A stretch of 19,609 nt of DNA from an uncultured Prevotella sp. (GTDB lineage: Bacteria > Bacteroidota > Bacteroidia > Bacteroidales > Bacteroidaceae). A program made the position numbers and the translations under genes. Positions 1 through 7,615 of the stretch are shown here, in pieces. The stretch covers positions 1-19,609 of the forward strand of contig CAKPZC010000040.1 in the NCBI GenBank assembly GCA_934203355.1, in the 5' to 3' direction. Every line of letters begins with the position of its first letter. Within the stretch, counting starts at the first letter, position 1. Under the pieces are notes generated by a model. It saw only the letters and a program-made list of their open reading frames with translations, ran no database searches and had not been told where the DNA came from.

Positions 1-11
1 CATATGCAAGC

Positions 12-36
12 ATTGGGTAATTTATTGTTATCCAAT
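12..36. other. Stem-loop upstream of the outer membrane gene
   Basis: ATTGGGTAA and TTATCCAAT form a 9-bp stem with one G-T pair around a 7-nt loop. A pyrimidine-rich stretch follows, without a long T-run. It may be the end of a transcript entering from outside the window, which would make it a weak terminator. The upstream gene is not visible, so this is only a suggestion. Confidence 0.3.
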
Positions 37-46
37 GACTTGCTTT

Positions 47-62
47 CTTGTAAAATTACAAG
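47..62. promoter_or_regulatory. Perfect 16-nt inverted repeat, possible operator
   Basis: CTTGTAA and TTACAAG face each other across 2 bp, about 60 bp before the start codon of the outer membrane gene. The short symmetric form suits binding by a dimeric regulator. No TAnnTTTG promoter box is visible in the 123 bp before the gene, so its position relative to a promoter is unknown. Chance occurrence in AT-rich DNA is possible. Confidence 0.25.
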
Positions 63-123
63 TCTGCTAATTTAAGGCATATAAAAAAACGATGTTAATA
101 GAACTGCAATAAAATATAGGCTT

Positions 124-2928
124 ATGAAAAATGTATTTAGAGAACTCTTGATGCTTATGGTTGTCTTTATGGCGCACGTCTTGGTGGTCCATGCCGACAC
201 CTTCAAGGGAAAGATTGTTAATGCCGAGACGGGCGAACCTCTTGTCGGGGCTAATATTAACAGTGAGATAAACCCACAGCCGGGTTGGTCGATGCAAAAT
301 TCTACTGAGACCGACAGCACTGGTTGTTTTTATCTCAATAGTGGTTGGGAAGGCAGGATAATGTTAAAGTTCAGTATGATAGGCTATAAGAGCACCCGCA
401 AGGTAGACTATTCGTACGGCGAGGAGGTGAAAGACACAACCGACCTTGGCACAATACGCTTGCAACCTACAGCACTTATGCTTCAGGAGGTAGAGGTTAA
501 GGGACATATTCCGCGCATAACAATGTCGGGTGACACCATTGTGTTTAATCCAGATGCTTTTAAGCTGAAGGAAGGAGCACGCCTTGACGAACTGATTAAG
601 AAGTTGCCTGGTGTGCAAAATCGTGACGGGAAACTATATTGGAACGATAAGCCTATTCGTCTTATGATGAATGGCAAGGACTTGTTTGGGGGCGACCAGA
701 TAGTGGGAGAACTTCCTGCTGAGGTGGCTAACAAACTTAAGTTGTACGACCGCAAGTCGGAACTGGCGCGACATACTGGTAGCGATGAGGGAGAAGAAGA
801 CCATGTACTTGATATTCAGGTGAAGCCAGGATTTCTTGACAAATGGTATGGAGAGGTTGAGGCGCAATACCAAACAAAGAAGCGATATATGTTTGACGTA
901 AGGGCAAGCAAGCTTAGCGACCACGACCCGCAGATGATATATGCCCAAGCCAACAATGCCAACCGATATATCGACCGAACCATGCGACAGACTATGAACC
1001 GTAATATTGACGGCGATGGCAAGAGTCAGTATGGTTCGTACAACTATCAGCACAACTGGCAAACTAAGGGAGCCGAGAATTTCGACAACAACCGTATCGA
1101 CTTTAGTGCAAACCTTGGTCATAGCGATGGTTGGAACACTTTCAATCAGTCTACCGAGACATTCTTCCCTGATAAAGACCGCACCTTTGCCTTGTCGCGT
1201 AGACACCGTAACAAGCATAATGTTACGCCGCAAATCCAAGCGAACCTCTTTGCTTATACCGACTCGCTCAACACCATAACCGTTAAGGCGCATGCCACAT
1301 ACGCAAAGAGTCGCACTACGAACCAAACAGATGCAGCCTCCTATGGATATGAGCCAAACAAGTTTGAGTATCATACACTCGATGCCGTGCTGGCAGCAAA
1401 GCCTGGTGACGCTCTATACAACCGTCTTATAACACGAAGCCGCAACTATCAGACAGACGATGAGCAGACACGCCAACTCGTTGTCGACTATGCCTGGGTT
1501 CATTATCTTGGCAAGAAAGGTTCGTTCTCGTTGTCTGGTCAAACTAAGTTTAACGGCAACAACAGCGACACCTATATAAACCGCAGTCTTGAGTATTTGC
1601 GCGAAAGCAGAAACGAGAATCAGTGGCAGTCTTACGACTATACCAAGCACGGTGCCAGCACATCTCTTAAAGCTGCCTTCGACTATTGGCTTGGCAAGAA
1701 GGTATATATCAATATAGCCGACAACCTTATGTATACACGCACACGTGTAGGTCGCAATTTCTTTGCCGACACCGACGAGCACAACGTAAGCAATAATATG
1801 CCAACAACGCTCGACACCGACAACGCTTTGCAATATCTGCTACATACATGGACCAATACAATGACGTTGAAGTCGACTATTACTCCGACGAAGAAGATTA
1901 TGATTATGCCTAAGCTCGATTGGGTTATGAACCGCGAGAGTACCGACTATCAATATGGTCGTCTCGACACCGCAGCCGTGCGCATAAGCCATGCCATAGA
2001 GCCGTCTATCTTCCTAAAGTGGAAGATGAACCGGGTACGCAGTATGGATTTGTCGTTTGCCTATAACACAACGGTGCCCGATTTTATCAGTACCTTTGGC
2101 TATCGCAACACAATAGACCCATTGCAGATATCAGAAGGCAACCCATTGCTGCACAACTCGCATAGTCATACCACAACCTTTGGCTATCATCGTATGTGGT
2201 TGCGCAAGCAGATAGTACTTGGCATTAGTGCGTCGTACCGCAAGGATATAAATCCTACAGCTACACTCTATAGATACAACTCTAATACAGGTGTCTACGA
2301 GTCGAAGCCAATGAATGTAAAGGGTGGAGATGAGTGGAAGTTCGGTCTCAACTACGACCAGGGTCTGGGTGTCTACTTCCGTATTATGAACAAGTTTGCC
2401 TTGTCTAAGTCGCAGTCGTACGGATTCCTCACAATCGTCGACAATGCCGACCCACAAGCCAAAGCCGACTTGAACCATCAGCGTTTGCTTGGTGTAAACG
2501 ATAATTTGGAGTTGACGTACGAGACGGAGAAGCTTAGTTTGACTATCTTCAACGACCTTACGCTCAACCGTTATCGTTACGACGACGCCTCGTACAACAG
2601 TCGTCCCGTATACAATAGTGCAGGAATAAGCGCCCGTATCAAGCTCTCGCCAGTAGAGTTGTGGATAAGATTGGCAGACGATTTCCGTTCGGGATATCAG
2701 ACAGCAGAGATGAACGGACATAAGTTGATGTCGAACGCAAGCATCAACTACAGTTTCTGCAAGAACAAGTGCCGCCTTTCGTTGTGGGTAGACGATATCT
2801 TCAACAAGGATATCTACTACGAAAGTGAATACTCGGCATATCAGCGTGAGGAATATTCAGCCAACTATTTGCATCATTACATGAACCTGACGTTTACGTA
2901 CAGGTTTGACGCAAAGAGTAAGAAATAG
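124..2928 (+). CDS. Outer membrane beta-barrel protein with carboxypeptidase-like regulatory domain (TonB-receptor-like)
   Basis: This 934-residue protein starts with a Sec signal peptide (about residues 1-24, cleavage after VVHA). A carboxypeptidase-regulatory-like beta-sandwich follows (about 25-118; the FKGKIVNAETGEPLVGANI stretch is typical). Next is a degenerate plug-like segment (about 119-240) containing GDTIVFNPDAFKLKEGA and LDELIKKLPGV. The remainder is a long barrel rich in alternating aromatic and polar strands that ends in LTFTYRF plus a short lysine-rich tail. This order matches the Bacteroidetes outer membrane barrel family related to TonB-dependent receptors. No SusD-like partner is adjacent, so a glycan substrate cannot be assigned; ion, peptide or siderophore uptake, or a structural role, are all open. 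It is monocistronic and converges on the S4 gene across a strong hairpin. Family assignment is firm; substrate unknown. Confidence 0.85.
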   Translation: MKNVFRELLMLMVVFMAHVLVVHADTFKGKIVNAETGEPLVGANINSEINPQPGWSMQNSTETDSTGCFYLNSGWEGRIMLKFSMIGYKSTRKVDYSYGEEVKDTTDLGTIRLQPTALMLQEVEVKGHIPRITMSGDTIVFNPDAFKLKEGARLDELIKKLPGVQNRDGKLYWNDKPIRLMMNGKDLFGGDQIVGELPAEVANKLKLYDRKSELARHTGSDEGEEDHVLDIQVKPGFLDKWYGEVEAQYQTKKRYMFDVRASKLSDHDPQMIYAQANNANRYIDRTMRQTMNRNIDGDGKSQYGSYNYQHNWQTKGAENFDNNRIDFSANLGHSDGWNTFNQSTETFFPDKDRTFALSRRHRNKHNVTPQIQANLFAYTDSLNTITVKAHATYAKSRTTNQTDAASYGYEPNKFEYHTLDAVLAAKPGDALYNRLITRSRNYQTDDEQTRQLVVDYAWVHYLGKKGSFSLSGQTKFNGNNSDTYINRSLEYLRESRNENQWQSYDYTKHGASTSLKAAFDYWLGKKVYINIADNLMYTRTRVGRNFFADTDEHNVSNNMPTTLDTDNALQYLLHTWTNTMTLKSTITPTKKIMIMPKLDWVMNRESTDYQYGRLDTAAVRISHAIEPSIFLKWKMNRVRSMDLSFAYNTTVPDFISTFGYRNTIDPLQISEGNPLLHNSHSHTTTFGYHRMWLRKQIVLGISASYRKDINPTATLYRYNSNTGVYESKPMNVKGGDEWKFGLNYDQGLGVYFRIMNKFALSKSQSYGFLTIVDNADPQAKADLNHQRLLGVNDNLELTYETEKLSLTIFNDLTLNRYRYDDASYNSRPVYNSAGISARIKLSPVELWIRLADDFRSGYQTAEMNGHKLMSNASINYSFCKNKCRLSLWVDDIFNKDIYYESEYSAYQREEYSANYLHHYMNLTFTYRFDAKSKK

Positions 2929-2938
2929 TATAAAGTAT

Positions 2939-2975
2939 AATAGGAGGTATGGTTTTAAGTCATACCTCCTATTTT
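2939..2975. terminator. Bidirectional terminator between the barrel gene and the S4 gene
   Basis: AATAGGAGGTATG and CATACCTCCTATT form a perfect 13-bp stem around a 9-nt loop, followed on the plus strand by TTTT. It sits in the 53-bp gap between two convergent stop codons, so it can serve both transcripts. The plus-strand direction has the better T-tract. Confidence 0.8.
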
Positions 2976-2981
2976 ATTGTT

Positions 2982-3398
2982 CTATTCTTCATCCATGTCT
3001 TCGTCGTCAAACCCGAACATTGCTGGGTCGACGAAGGCATCCAGAGCACGGCGTTCTTTCTTAGTAGGTCTGCCAGTACCGCGTGCACGGTCTACAAATC
3101 CGCTTATGCGGCTCATCTCAAGCAATTCGTATTGCTTGGCATCTGTCACATTCTCGTAAACCTCAGGAATAAGCTTGGCACCTACACGTTGCTCAATGGT
3201 TTTCAGAATCTTGAAAGAGTAGGTGATGGGTGGTTTCTTCACGCTCACCACTTCGCCTGCCTTTATAGTGTGGCTTGGTTTTACGTTGACATTGTTTATT
3301 GTCACACGACCATTCTTGCAAGCGTCGGCAGCTATGGAGCGTGTCTTGAATATGCGTGCCGCCCATAGCCATTTGTCAATACGAGCTACTTCTGCCAT
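2982..3398 (-). CDS. S4-domain RNA-binding protein, Hsp15-like
   Basis: The 138-residue protein opens with an S4 RNA-binding domain (about residues 5-65; RIDKWLWAARIFKTRS and the NGRVTINN turn are diagnostic). A basic C-terminal part with RARGTGRPTKKERR follows, then an acidic tail (DDEDMDEE). E. coli Hsp15 (HslR) of this family binds stalled 50S subunits carrying peptidyl-tRNA; applying that role here is inference from the fold and length. The gene begins 5 nt after the pth stop codon, so the two are almost certainly co-transcribed. That pairing fits, because Pth also acts on peptidyl-tRNA. Confidence 0.85.
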   Translation of the reverse strand: MAEVARIDKWLWAARIFKTRSIAADACKNGRVTINNVNVKPSHTIKAGEVVSVKKPPITYSFKILKTIEQRVGAKLIPEVYENVTDAKQYELLEMSRISGFVDRARGTGRPTKKERRALDAFVDPAMFGFDDEDMDEE

Positions 3399-3403
3399 AA
3401 GCC

Positions 3404-3988
3404 TTATTGTTTTTTAGTTTTTTTGCCCAGCTTGTTGAACTGGTTCATTGTGATGCTTAATCCGGCGAGCACAAAGCTCTTGATGATGTCTACCGCCTGG
3501 TCTATCGAAGGTTGTAGGGTTTTCATTTCATCCTCGTCGTATTTGCCGAGCACCCAGTCTACTTGTTGACCTTTTGCAAAGTCGGCACCGATACCCATGC
3601 GCAGTCGTGCATACTGCTGTCCGATGAGTTGCTGTATGTTGCCAAGACCGTTGTGACCACCGTTAGAGCCGTTGCCCTTCAGTCGGAAGTCGCCAAGCGG
3701 AATTGAGAGGTCATCGACAACTACGAGCATACGTTCTTGGTCGATGTTTTCCTTCTGAAGCCAGTAGCGCACCGCATTGCCGCTCAGGTTCATGTAGGTG
3801 GTAGGCTTCAGTATAAACACCTTGCGTCCTTTTATCGAAGCCTCGGCTACGAATCCGTAGCGTTTGTCCTGGAAAGTAGCTCCCAGTGATTTGGCAAGCT
3901 CGTCGACCACCATGAATCCTGTGTTGTGGCGTGTGTGGTCGTATTCGTCGCCAGGGTTGCCAAGGCCCACTATTAAATATTTGTCCAC
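3404..3988 (-). CDS. pth: Peptidyl-tRNA hydrolase
   Basis: Pth cleaves the ester bond of peptidyl-tRNA released prematurely from ribosomes, recycling the tRNA in the cytoplasm. The 194-residue length is normal. The signatures are present: VGLGNPG (7-13) with Asn11, the HTRHNTGF motif with catalytic His21, YMNLSG with Asn67, the VDDLSIP segment with the expected catalytic Asp at about 92, and GGHNGL with Asn113. The S4-protein gene follows after 5 nt. Upstream, 178 bp separate it from L25, including a terminator for L25, so pth probably has its own promoter. I found no good TAnnTTTG box there. The leader holds AGTTA repeats and a copy of a palindromic element. Confidence 0.96.
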   Translation of the reverse strand: MDKYLIVGLGNPGDEYDHTRHNTGFMVVDELAKSLGATFQDKRYGFVAEASIKGRKVFILKPTTYMNLSGNAVRYWLQKENIDQERMLVVVDDLSIPLGDFRLKGNGSNGGHNGLGNIQQLIGQQYARLRMGIGADFAKGQQVDWVLGKYDEDEMKTLQPSIDQAVDIIKSFVLAGLSITMNQFNKLGKKTKKQ

Positions 3989-3998
3989 TTCTTTAATG

Positions 3999-4069
3999 AG
4001 TTAATGATTGAATTATCGCAAGTTATCTTCCTATAACTACTTTCGCTTGCGAAACTTCAGTTAATGATT
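3999..4069. repeat. AGTTAATGATT direct repeats flanking a palindromic element in the pth leader
   Basis: AGTTAATGATT occurs at 3999-4009 and again at 4059-4069, exactly 60 bp apart. Between them are a stem-loop (AGTTAT 4021-4026 pairing with ATAACT 4033-4038) and one copy of the 24-bp palindromic element (4034-4057). The direct repeats could be a duplicated target site or part of a larger repeat unit; the sequence alone does not decide. Confidence 0.5.
4034..4057 (+). repeat. 24-bp dispersed element, copy 1
   Basis: This 24-bp sequence is identical to 18359-18382. Its core is TTTCGCTTGCGAAA, a perfect palindrome apart from the two central bases, flanked by TAAC on one side and CTT on the other. 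This copy lies about 45 bp upstream of the pth start codon, in the opposite orientation to pth. An exact 24-base match in a 19.6-kb window is far beyond chance, so the two copies share an origin. Confidence 0.75.
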
Positions 4070-4100
4070 AATTGACGTTTCAATCAATTACGTAAAACGT

Positions 4101-4136
4101 AAAAAAGCGCACTCGTCGTAATGACGCATGCGCTTT
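4101..4136 (-). terminator. Terminator of the L25 gene
   Basis: On the minus strand AAAGCGCA pairs with TGCGCTTT (4136-4129 with 4111-4104). Inside is a symmetric 2x2 internal loop and a second 4-bp stem (CGTC with GACG) around ATTAC. A run of six T follows on the minus strand (4106-4101). It lies about 30 nt after the L25 stop codon, so it ends the L25 transcript before pth. Confidence 0.8.
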
Positions 4137-4166
4137 CTTTATTGTTGTGTGCTAATGTGCTATTGA

Positions 4167-4760
4167 TTAAGCCTCTGCGTTGGCAGCAGCAGACATAGCG
4201 GCACGTGTCATCTTGATAGAGCATACGATGACATCCTTGCCTGTAGCGATCTCCAAGCCCTCGAAGCTCAACTCGCCAACCTTGATGCTCTTGCCAATCT
4301 TGAGCGCTGTAACGTCGATGTCAAGGTGCTCAGGAATCTGCTGGTAAGGAGCAGTAACGTTGATTTTGCGGATAGAGAGGTTCATACGGCCACCGTCGCG
4401 TACACCCTGTGCAAGACCTGTGAGCTTAACAGGAATACCGATAGTGATAGGCTTCTGGTCGTTAACCTCGAGGAAGTCAACGTGCAGAACAGCGTCAGTT
4501 ACTGGGTGGAACTGAATCTCCTTAAGGATAGCTGTGTGAGCCTCGCCGTCGATGAGGAGGTTGATTACATAGATATGGGGAGTGTAGATAATCTTGCGGA
4601 GCTCGGTCATAGCTACAGCAAACGACTTAGCTACTGGTTTGCCGTCCTGCTCAGCGATACCGTAAAGGTTGCAAGGTACAAGACCTTCCTTACGCAATGT
4701 TTTAGAAGCTTTCTTTCCAAGGGTCTCACGCTTCTGACCTGCTACATTAATCTCTTTCAT
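4167..4760 (-). CDS. rplY: 50S ribosomal protein L25/general stress protein Ctc
   Basis: L25 binds 5S rRNA in the large subunit. At 197 residues this is the long Ctc/TL5 form: an N-terminal 5S-binding L25 domain (about 1-92; KRETLGKKASKTLRKEGLVP, then the HTAILKEIQFHPVTDAVLHV segment) followed by a beta-rich C-terminal domain (about 93-185; HVDFLEVNDQKPITIGIPV and GVRDGGRMNL). The C terminus is alanine-rich. It has its own consensus promoter, a leader of about 110 nt and a terminator, so it is probably monocistronic although it lies just upstream of pth, a common neighbour in Bacteroidetes. Confidence 0.95.
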   Translation of the reverse strand: MKEINVAGQKRETLGKKASKTLRKEGLVPCNLYGIAEQDGKPVAKSFAVAMTELRKIIYTPHIYVINLLIDGEAHTAILKEIQFHPVTDAVLHVDFLEVNDQKPITIGIPVKLTGLAQGVRDGGRMNLSIRKINVTAPYQQIPEHLDIDVTALKIGKSIKVGELSFEGLEIATGKDVIVCSIKMTRAAMSAAANAEA

Positions 4761-4876
4761 AATTGTGTTACTCTAAATTAAGTTTAATAAATAAAAATGT
4801 TTATGCCTTAATTCGCCATCACACGAGAACTCTGAATTTTCACAAATTCTGTATCGATGTGCTCAAAAAAGCGGTG

Positions 4877-4908
4877 CAAAGGTACTTATTTTATGCGGAA
4901 TGAGCAAA
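4877..4908 (-). promoter_or_regulatory. Promoter of the L25 gene
   Basis: On the minus strand TTTG (4908-4905), 20 bp, then TACCTTTG (4884-4877), an exact match to the Bacteroidetes -33/-7 pattern. Transcription would start about 110 nt before the L25 start codon. The leader contains a short stem (GAATTT with AAATTC, 4834-4849) that could take part in ribosomal-protein feedback, which is speculative. Confidence 0.8.
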
Positions 4909-4964
4909 GATTGAGCCGAAAATGTTTATATTTTGTCTGTTTTTGCTTAATAATTCACTTATTT

Positions 4965-4996
4965 TTTGGTAGTTCCCTTGTTTTTGTATATTTTTG
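4965..4996 (+). promoter_or_regulatory. Promoter of the nusB operon
   Basis: TTTG (4965-4968), 20 bp, TATTTTTG (4989-4996), followed by a leader of about 50 nt before nusB. It is divergent from the L25 promoter, with 56 bp between the two -33 boxes. The 293-bp region 4761-5053 otherwise holds only the two leaders. Confidence 0.78.
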
Positions 4997-5053
4997 CAGA
5001 ACAAAATGCATATCGAACAAGAAAATAGAGACACATTATAATATAATAGAAGG

Positions 5054-6145
5054 ATGATCAACCGCGAATTAATCAGAATTAAGATAGTTCAGTTAACCTA
5101 CGCTTACTATCAGAATGGCAACAAGCTAATGGACAGTGCCGAAAAAGAATTGCTCTTTAGCTTGTCGAAGGCATACGACTTGTATAACTACCTATTGGAA
5201 CTCATTGTAGCTGTCACACAGGAGGAGCGCCGACGTGTTGACGTTGCTTCACAACGTGCACAGCGTGAGGGCACAGAGATGCCTTCGCAAAAATTCGCTT
5301 ACAACAAGTTTGCCGTTCAGCTTGAAGAGAACAAGCAACTCAACGAGTTTGCCGAGACCCAGAAACAGTCGTGGGCTGACAGCGTGGAGTTTGTGCGTGG
5401 TCTGTGCAACCAGATAGAGAAGAGCCAGGCCTACACCGACTACATGGCAACAAAAGATTCAACCTACGATGACGACCGCGAGGTGTGGCGCAAGCTCTAC
5501 CGTCAGCTTATTCAGGAGAATGAGGATCTCGACGCGTTGCTTGAGGAGCAGAGTCTCTATTGGAATGACGACAAGGAAGTAGTCGACACATTTGTGTTGA
5601 AGACCATAAAGCGTTTCGACCCGAAAAACAAGGCTAAGCAGGAACTTCTGCCCGAATACAAGGATCAGGAGGACAAGGATTTCGCTCAGAAACTGTTCCG
5701 TGCAACTATTCTCAATGCCGACCAATATCAGCGCTACATGAGTGAGACATCGCGCAACTGGGACTTTTCGCGCCTTGCATACATGGACGTGGTAATCATG
5801 CAGATTGCCATCGCCGAGATGCTCACATTCCCCAATATCCCAATCAGCGTGACCATCAACGAGTATGTGGATCTTGCTAAGCTCTATTCAACACCGCGCT
5901 CGGCTGGCTACATCAACGGCATGCTCGACTCAATTGCACGTTTCCTTGTGTCAACAGGCAAGCTGATGAAGACCATCGAGGATCGTCCGCAGCGCCGTCA
6001 GGCTCCGCGTCGTCCTGCAACTCCGCGACTCAACCGTGCACAGCAGGCTTTGGAGGAGGGCGAGGTGTTACGCACACGCTATGCCGCACAGGCAGAAGAA
6101 CAGGAATCGCAGACAGAAGACTCTGCCGAACAGGAGGAGTTCTAA
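5054..6145 (+). CDS. nusB: Transcription antitermination factor NusB, long form
   Basis: NusB with NusE (S10) binds boxA RNA and supports antitermination of rRNA operons. The NusB fold is in the C-terminal part (about residues 205-310: LFRATILNADQY, WDFSRLAYMDVVIMQIAIAEML, ISVTINEYVDLAKLYSTP, GYINGMLDSIA). The first 200 residues are a helical, highly charged region not found in the roughly 140-residue E. coli protein. They begin INRELIRIKIVQLTYAYYQ, which resembles the first NusB helix, so the family core appears to be split by a long insertion. A basic proline/arginine stretch (about 312-325) and an acidic tail (EESQTEDSAEQEEF-like) end the protein. It is the first gene of the operon; a weak hairpin (6161-6179) lies before yajC. 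Confidence 0.92.
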   Translation: MINRELIRIKIVQLTYAYYQNGNKLMDSAEKELLFSLSKAYDLYNYLLELIVAVTQEERRRVDVASQRAQREGTEMPSQKFAYNKFAVQLEENKQLNEFAETQKQSWADSVEFVRGLCNQIEKSQAYTDYMATKDSTYDDDREVWRKLYRQLIQENEDLDALLEEQSLYWNDDKEVVDTFVLKTIKRFDPKNKAKQELLPEYKDQEDKDFAQKLFRATILNADQYQRYMSETSRNWDFSRLAYMDVVIMQIAIAEMLTFPNIPISVTINEYVDLAKLYSTPRSAGYINGMLDSIARFLVSTGKLMKTIEDRPQRRQAPRRPATPRLNRAQQALEEGEVLRTRYAAQAEEQESQTEDSAEQEEF

Positions 6146-6228
6146 AACTGGCTTGTGGAGTATTGTCTTATTGACGATAGCAAAACACAAATAAAAAAAA
6201 ATAATAATCAATAAACAATAATTAATCA

Positions 6229-6543
6229 ATGAATGTAATGTTACTTGCAGCCCAGGCACAGCAGGGCAATGGATATGGTATGCTGATAATGATGGTGGCC
6301 ATTTTTGCCATTATGTATTTCTTCATGATTCGTCCGCAGCAGAAGCAGCAGAAGAAGATTCGTGAGTTTCAGAATGCACTTAAGGAGGGCGACAAGGTCG
6401 TTCTCGGTGGTGGCATACACGGCACAGTGCGTCGCGTTGATCTTGCCGCTGCAATCGTTGAGGTGGAGATAGCTCGTGGCGTTGTCGTTTCTGTCGACAA
6501 GAGCGGCGTGTTCGCCGAAGCTGCTCAGCAGCCTCAGAAGTAA
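6229..6543 (+). CDS. yajC: Preprotein translocase subunit YajC
   Basis: YajC is a small inner-membrane partner of SecDF in the Sec translocon. This 104-residue protein has one membrane helix (about 17-36, GMLIMMVAIFAIMYFFMI), then the family signature RPQQKQQKKIREFQNALKEGDKVVLGGGIHGTVRRV. A small cytoplasmic beta domain follows, ending in a glutamine-rich tail. The start at 6229 gives a short N-terminal segment (NVMLLAAQAQQ); the ATG at 6238 is an alternative. It lies between nusB and the CdaR-like gene; secDF is not in the window. Confidence 0.95.
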   Translation: MNVMLLAAQAQQGNGYGMLIMMVAIFAIMYFFMIRPQQKQQKKIREFQNALKEGDKVVLGGGIHGTVRRVDLAAAIVEVEIARGVVVSVDKSGVFAEAAQQPQK

Positions 6544-6576
6544 ATAAATTTTTTGTATAAGCCGTTATATTGATTA

Positions 6577-7560
6577 ATGGAAAATCGCTTGACGCAAATA
6601 TACAGGTTTGTCAGGAACTTCTTGTTCAGCTCTGTGAACAAGGAGTTTCTGATTTTTTTGTTCTTTCTCGTACTGAGTACGTTCTTTTGGACGATGATGG
6701 CACTCAACGAGACCTACGAACAGGAGGTGTGTGTGCCTGTGCGTCTTGTAAACGTGCCAAAGAACGCTGTACTTACCACCGAGATGGAGGACACGGTGCG
6801 TGTCACCGTGCGCGACAAGGGCTATGCACTTGCCGCATATATCTATGGCGACCGCGTACATCCAATCAATGTAAACTTCTCGGCTTACGCCAACAGGCAG
6901 ACTGGCTATGGCGTGGTGTCGTCACAGGATTTGTTGAAAATGGTCAACCAGCGTTTCACTGGAGCCTCTAAGGTGGTGCAGGTGAAACCCGATAGGCTCG
7001 ACTTCTACTTCAACTATGGACTCTCGCGCCGTTTGCCAGTGCGTATGTCGGGTTATGTGGTACCAGGTAAGTCATACTATCTTGCTCGCACACGATTCTG
7101 GCCTGATGTGGTAACGGTGTATGCCTCTAAACGCATACTCGACTCTCTGCGTTTTGTCAAGACAGTGCCTATCAACATTGTAAACTTTGGCGACACTGTT
7201 ATTCAGACCGTAGCGTTGGAGAAGATAAAGGGAGTGAAAATAGTGCCCAAGGAGGTGCGCATAGGTCTTTATCCCGACATTCTCACCGAGGAGACCATCG
7301 ACGTGCCAGTGAAGGCTATTAATATGCCCGAGGGTAAAGTGCTGCGCACGTTCCCGTCGAAAGTAAAAGTGAGTTTCATTGTTGGTGCCAGTATGTTCCG
7401 CACTATCAATGCCGACATGTTCTCTGTTGTGGTCGATTATAACGAACTAATGGAGCAGCCGTCGGATAAGTGCAACATTTATCTGAAGTCATCTCCGCAA
7501 AGTGTGCGCAATGCCAGCTTGCAGATTAATCAAGTCGACTATCTGATAGAACAACAGTAA
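6577..7560 (+). CDS. CdaR/YbbR-like domain protein
   Basis: The 327-residue protein has a short cytoplasmic N terminus and one membrane helix (about 24-43, FLIFLFFLVLSTFFWTMMAL). A long extracytoplasmic region of repeated YbbR-type beta domains follows; EVCVPVRLVNVPKNAVLT and TIDVPVKAINMPEGKVLRTFPSKVKV mark the starts of repeats. In Firmicutes the homologue CdaR regulates the diadenylate cyclase CdaA encoded beside it. No DisA_N cyclase gene is next to it here, so that role is not supported by context. It begins 33 nt after yajC and precedes coaE by 55 nt, an operon arrangement I associate with Bacteroidales. Confidence 0.85.
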   Translation: MENRLTQIYRFVRNFLFSSVNKEFLIFLFFLVLSTFFWTMMALNETYEQEVCVPVRLVNVPKNAVLTTEMEDTVRVTVRDKGYALAAYIYGDRVHPINVNFSAYANRQTGYGVVSSQDLLKMVNQRFTGASKVVQVKPDRLDFYFNYGLSRRLPVRMSGYVVPGKSYYLARTRFWPDVVTVYASKRILDSLRFVKTVPINIVNFGDTVIQTVALEKIKGVKIVPKEVRIGLYPDILTEETIDVPVKAINMPEGKVLRTFPSKVKVSFIVGASMFRTINADMFSVVVDYNELMEQPSDKCNIYLKSSPQSVRNASLQINQVDYLIEQQ

Positions 7561-7615
7561 AGAATTTTGGATATATCAACCAAGAGTCTTATATAAATAA
7601 TAGAGTGGCAACAAT

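Noticed and set aside
634..1374. 246-codon open frame on the minus strand inside the outer membrane gene
   Set aside because: It is antisense to a clear barrel gene, has no family signature, and reflects the biased codon use of the plus-strand gene. The same reasoning removes 2131-2721, 12897-13571, 17088-17678 and 18382-19218 (all minus) and 14306-14989, 15755-16312 and 10673-11230 (all plus).
3397..3410. TAAGGCTTAT at the pth/S4 junction as another unit of the frr-rsgA palindrome
   Set aside because: It is a single 10-12 base match made of a stop codon, a short linker and a start codon; chance is sufficient.
4857..5057. 66-codon plus-strand frame before nusB
   Set aside because: It spans both divergent promoters and ends inside the nusB start; its composition is that of AT-rich intergenic DNA.
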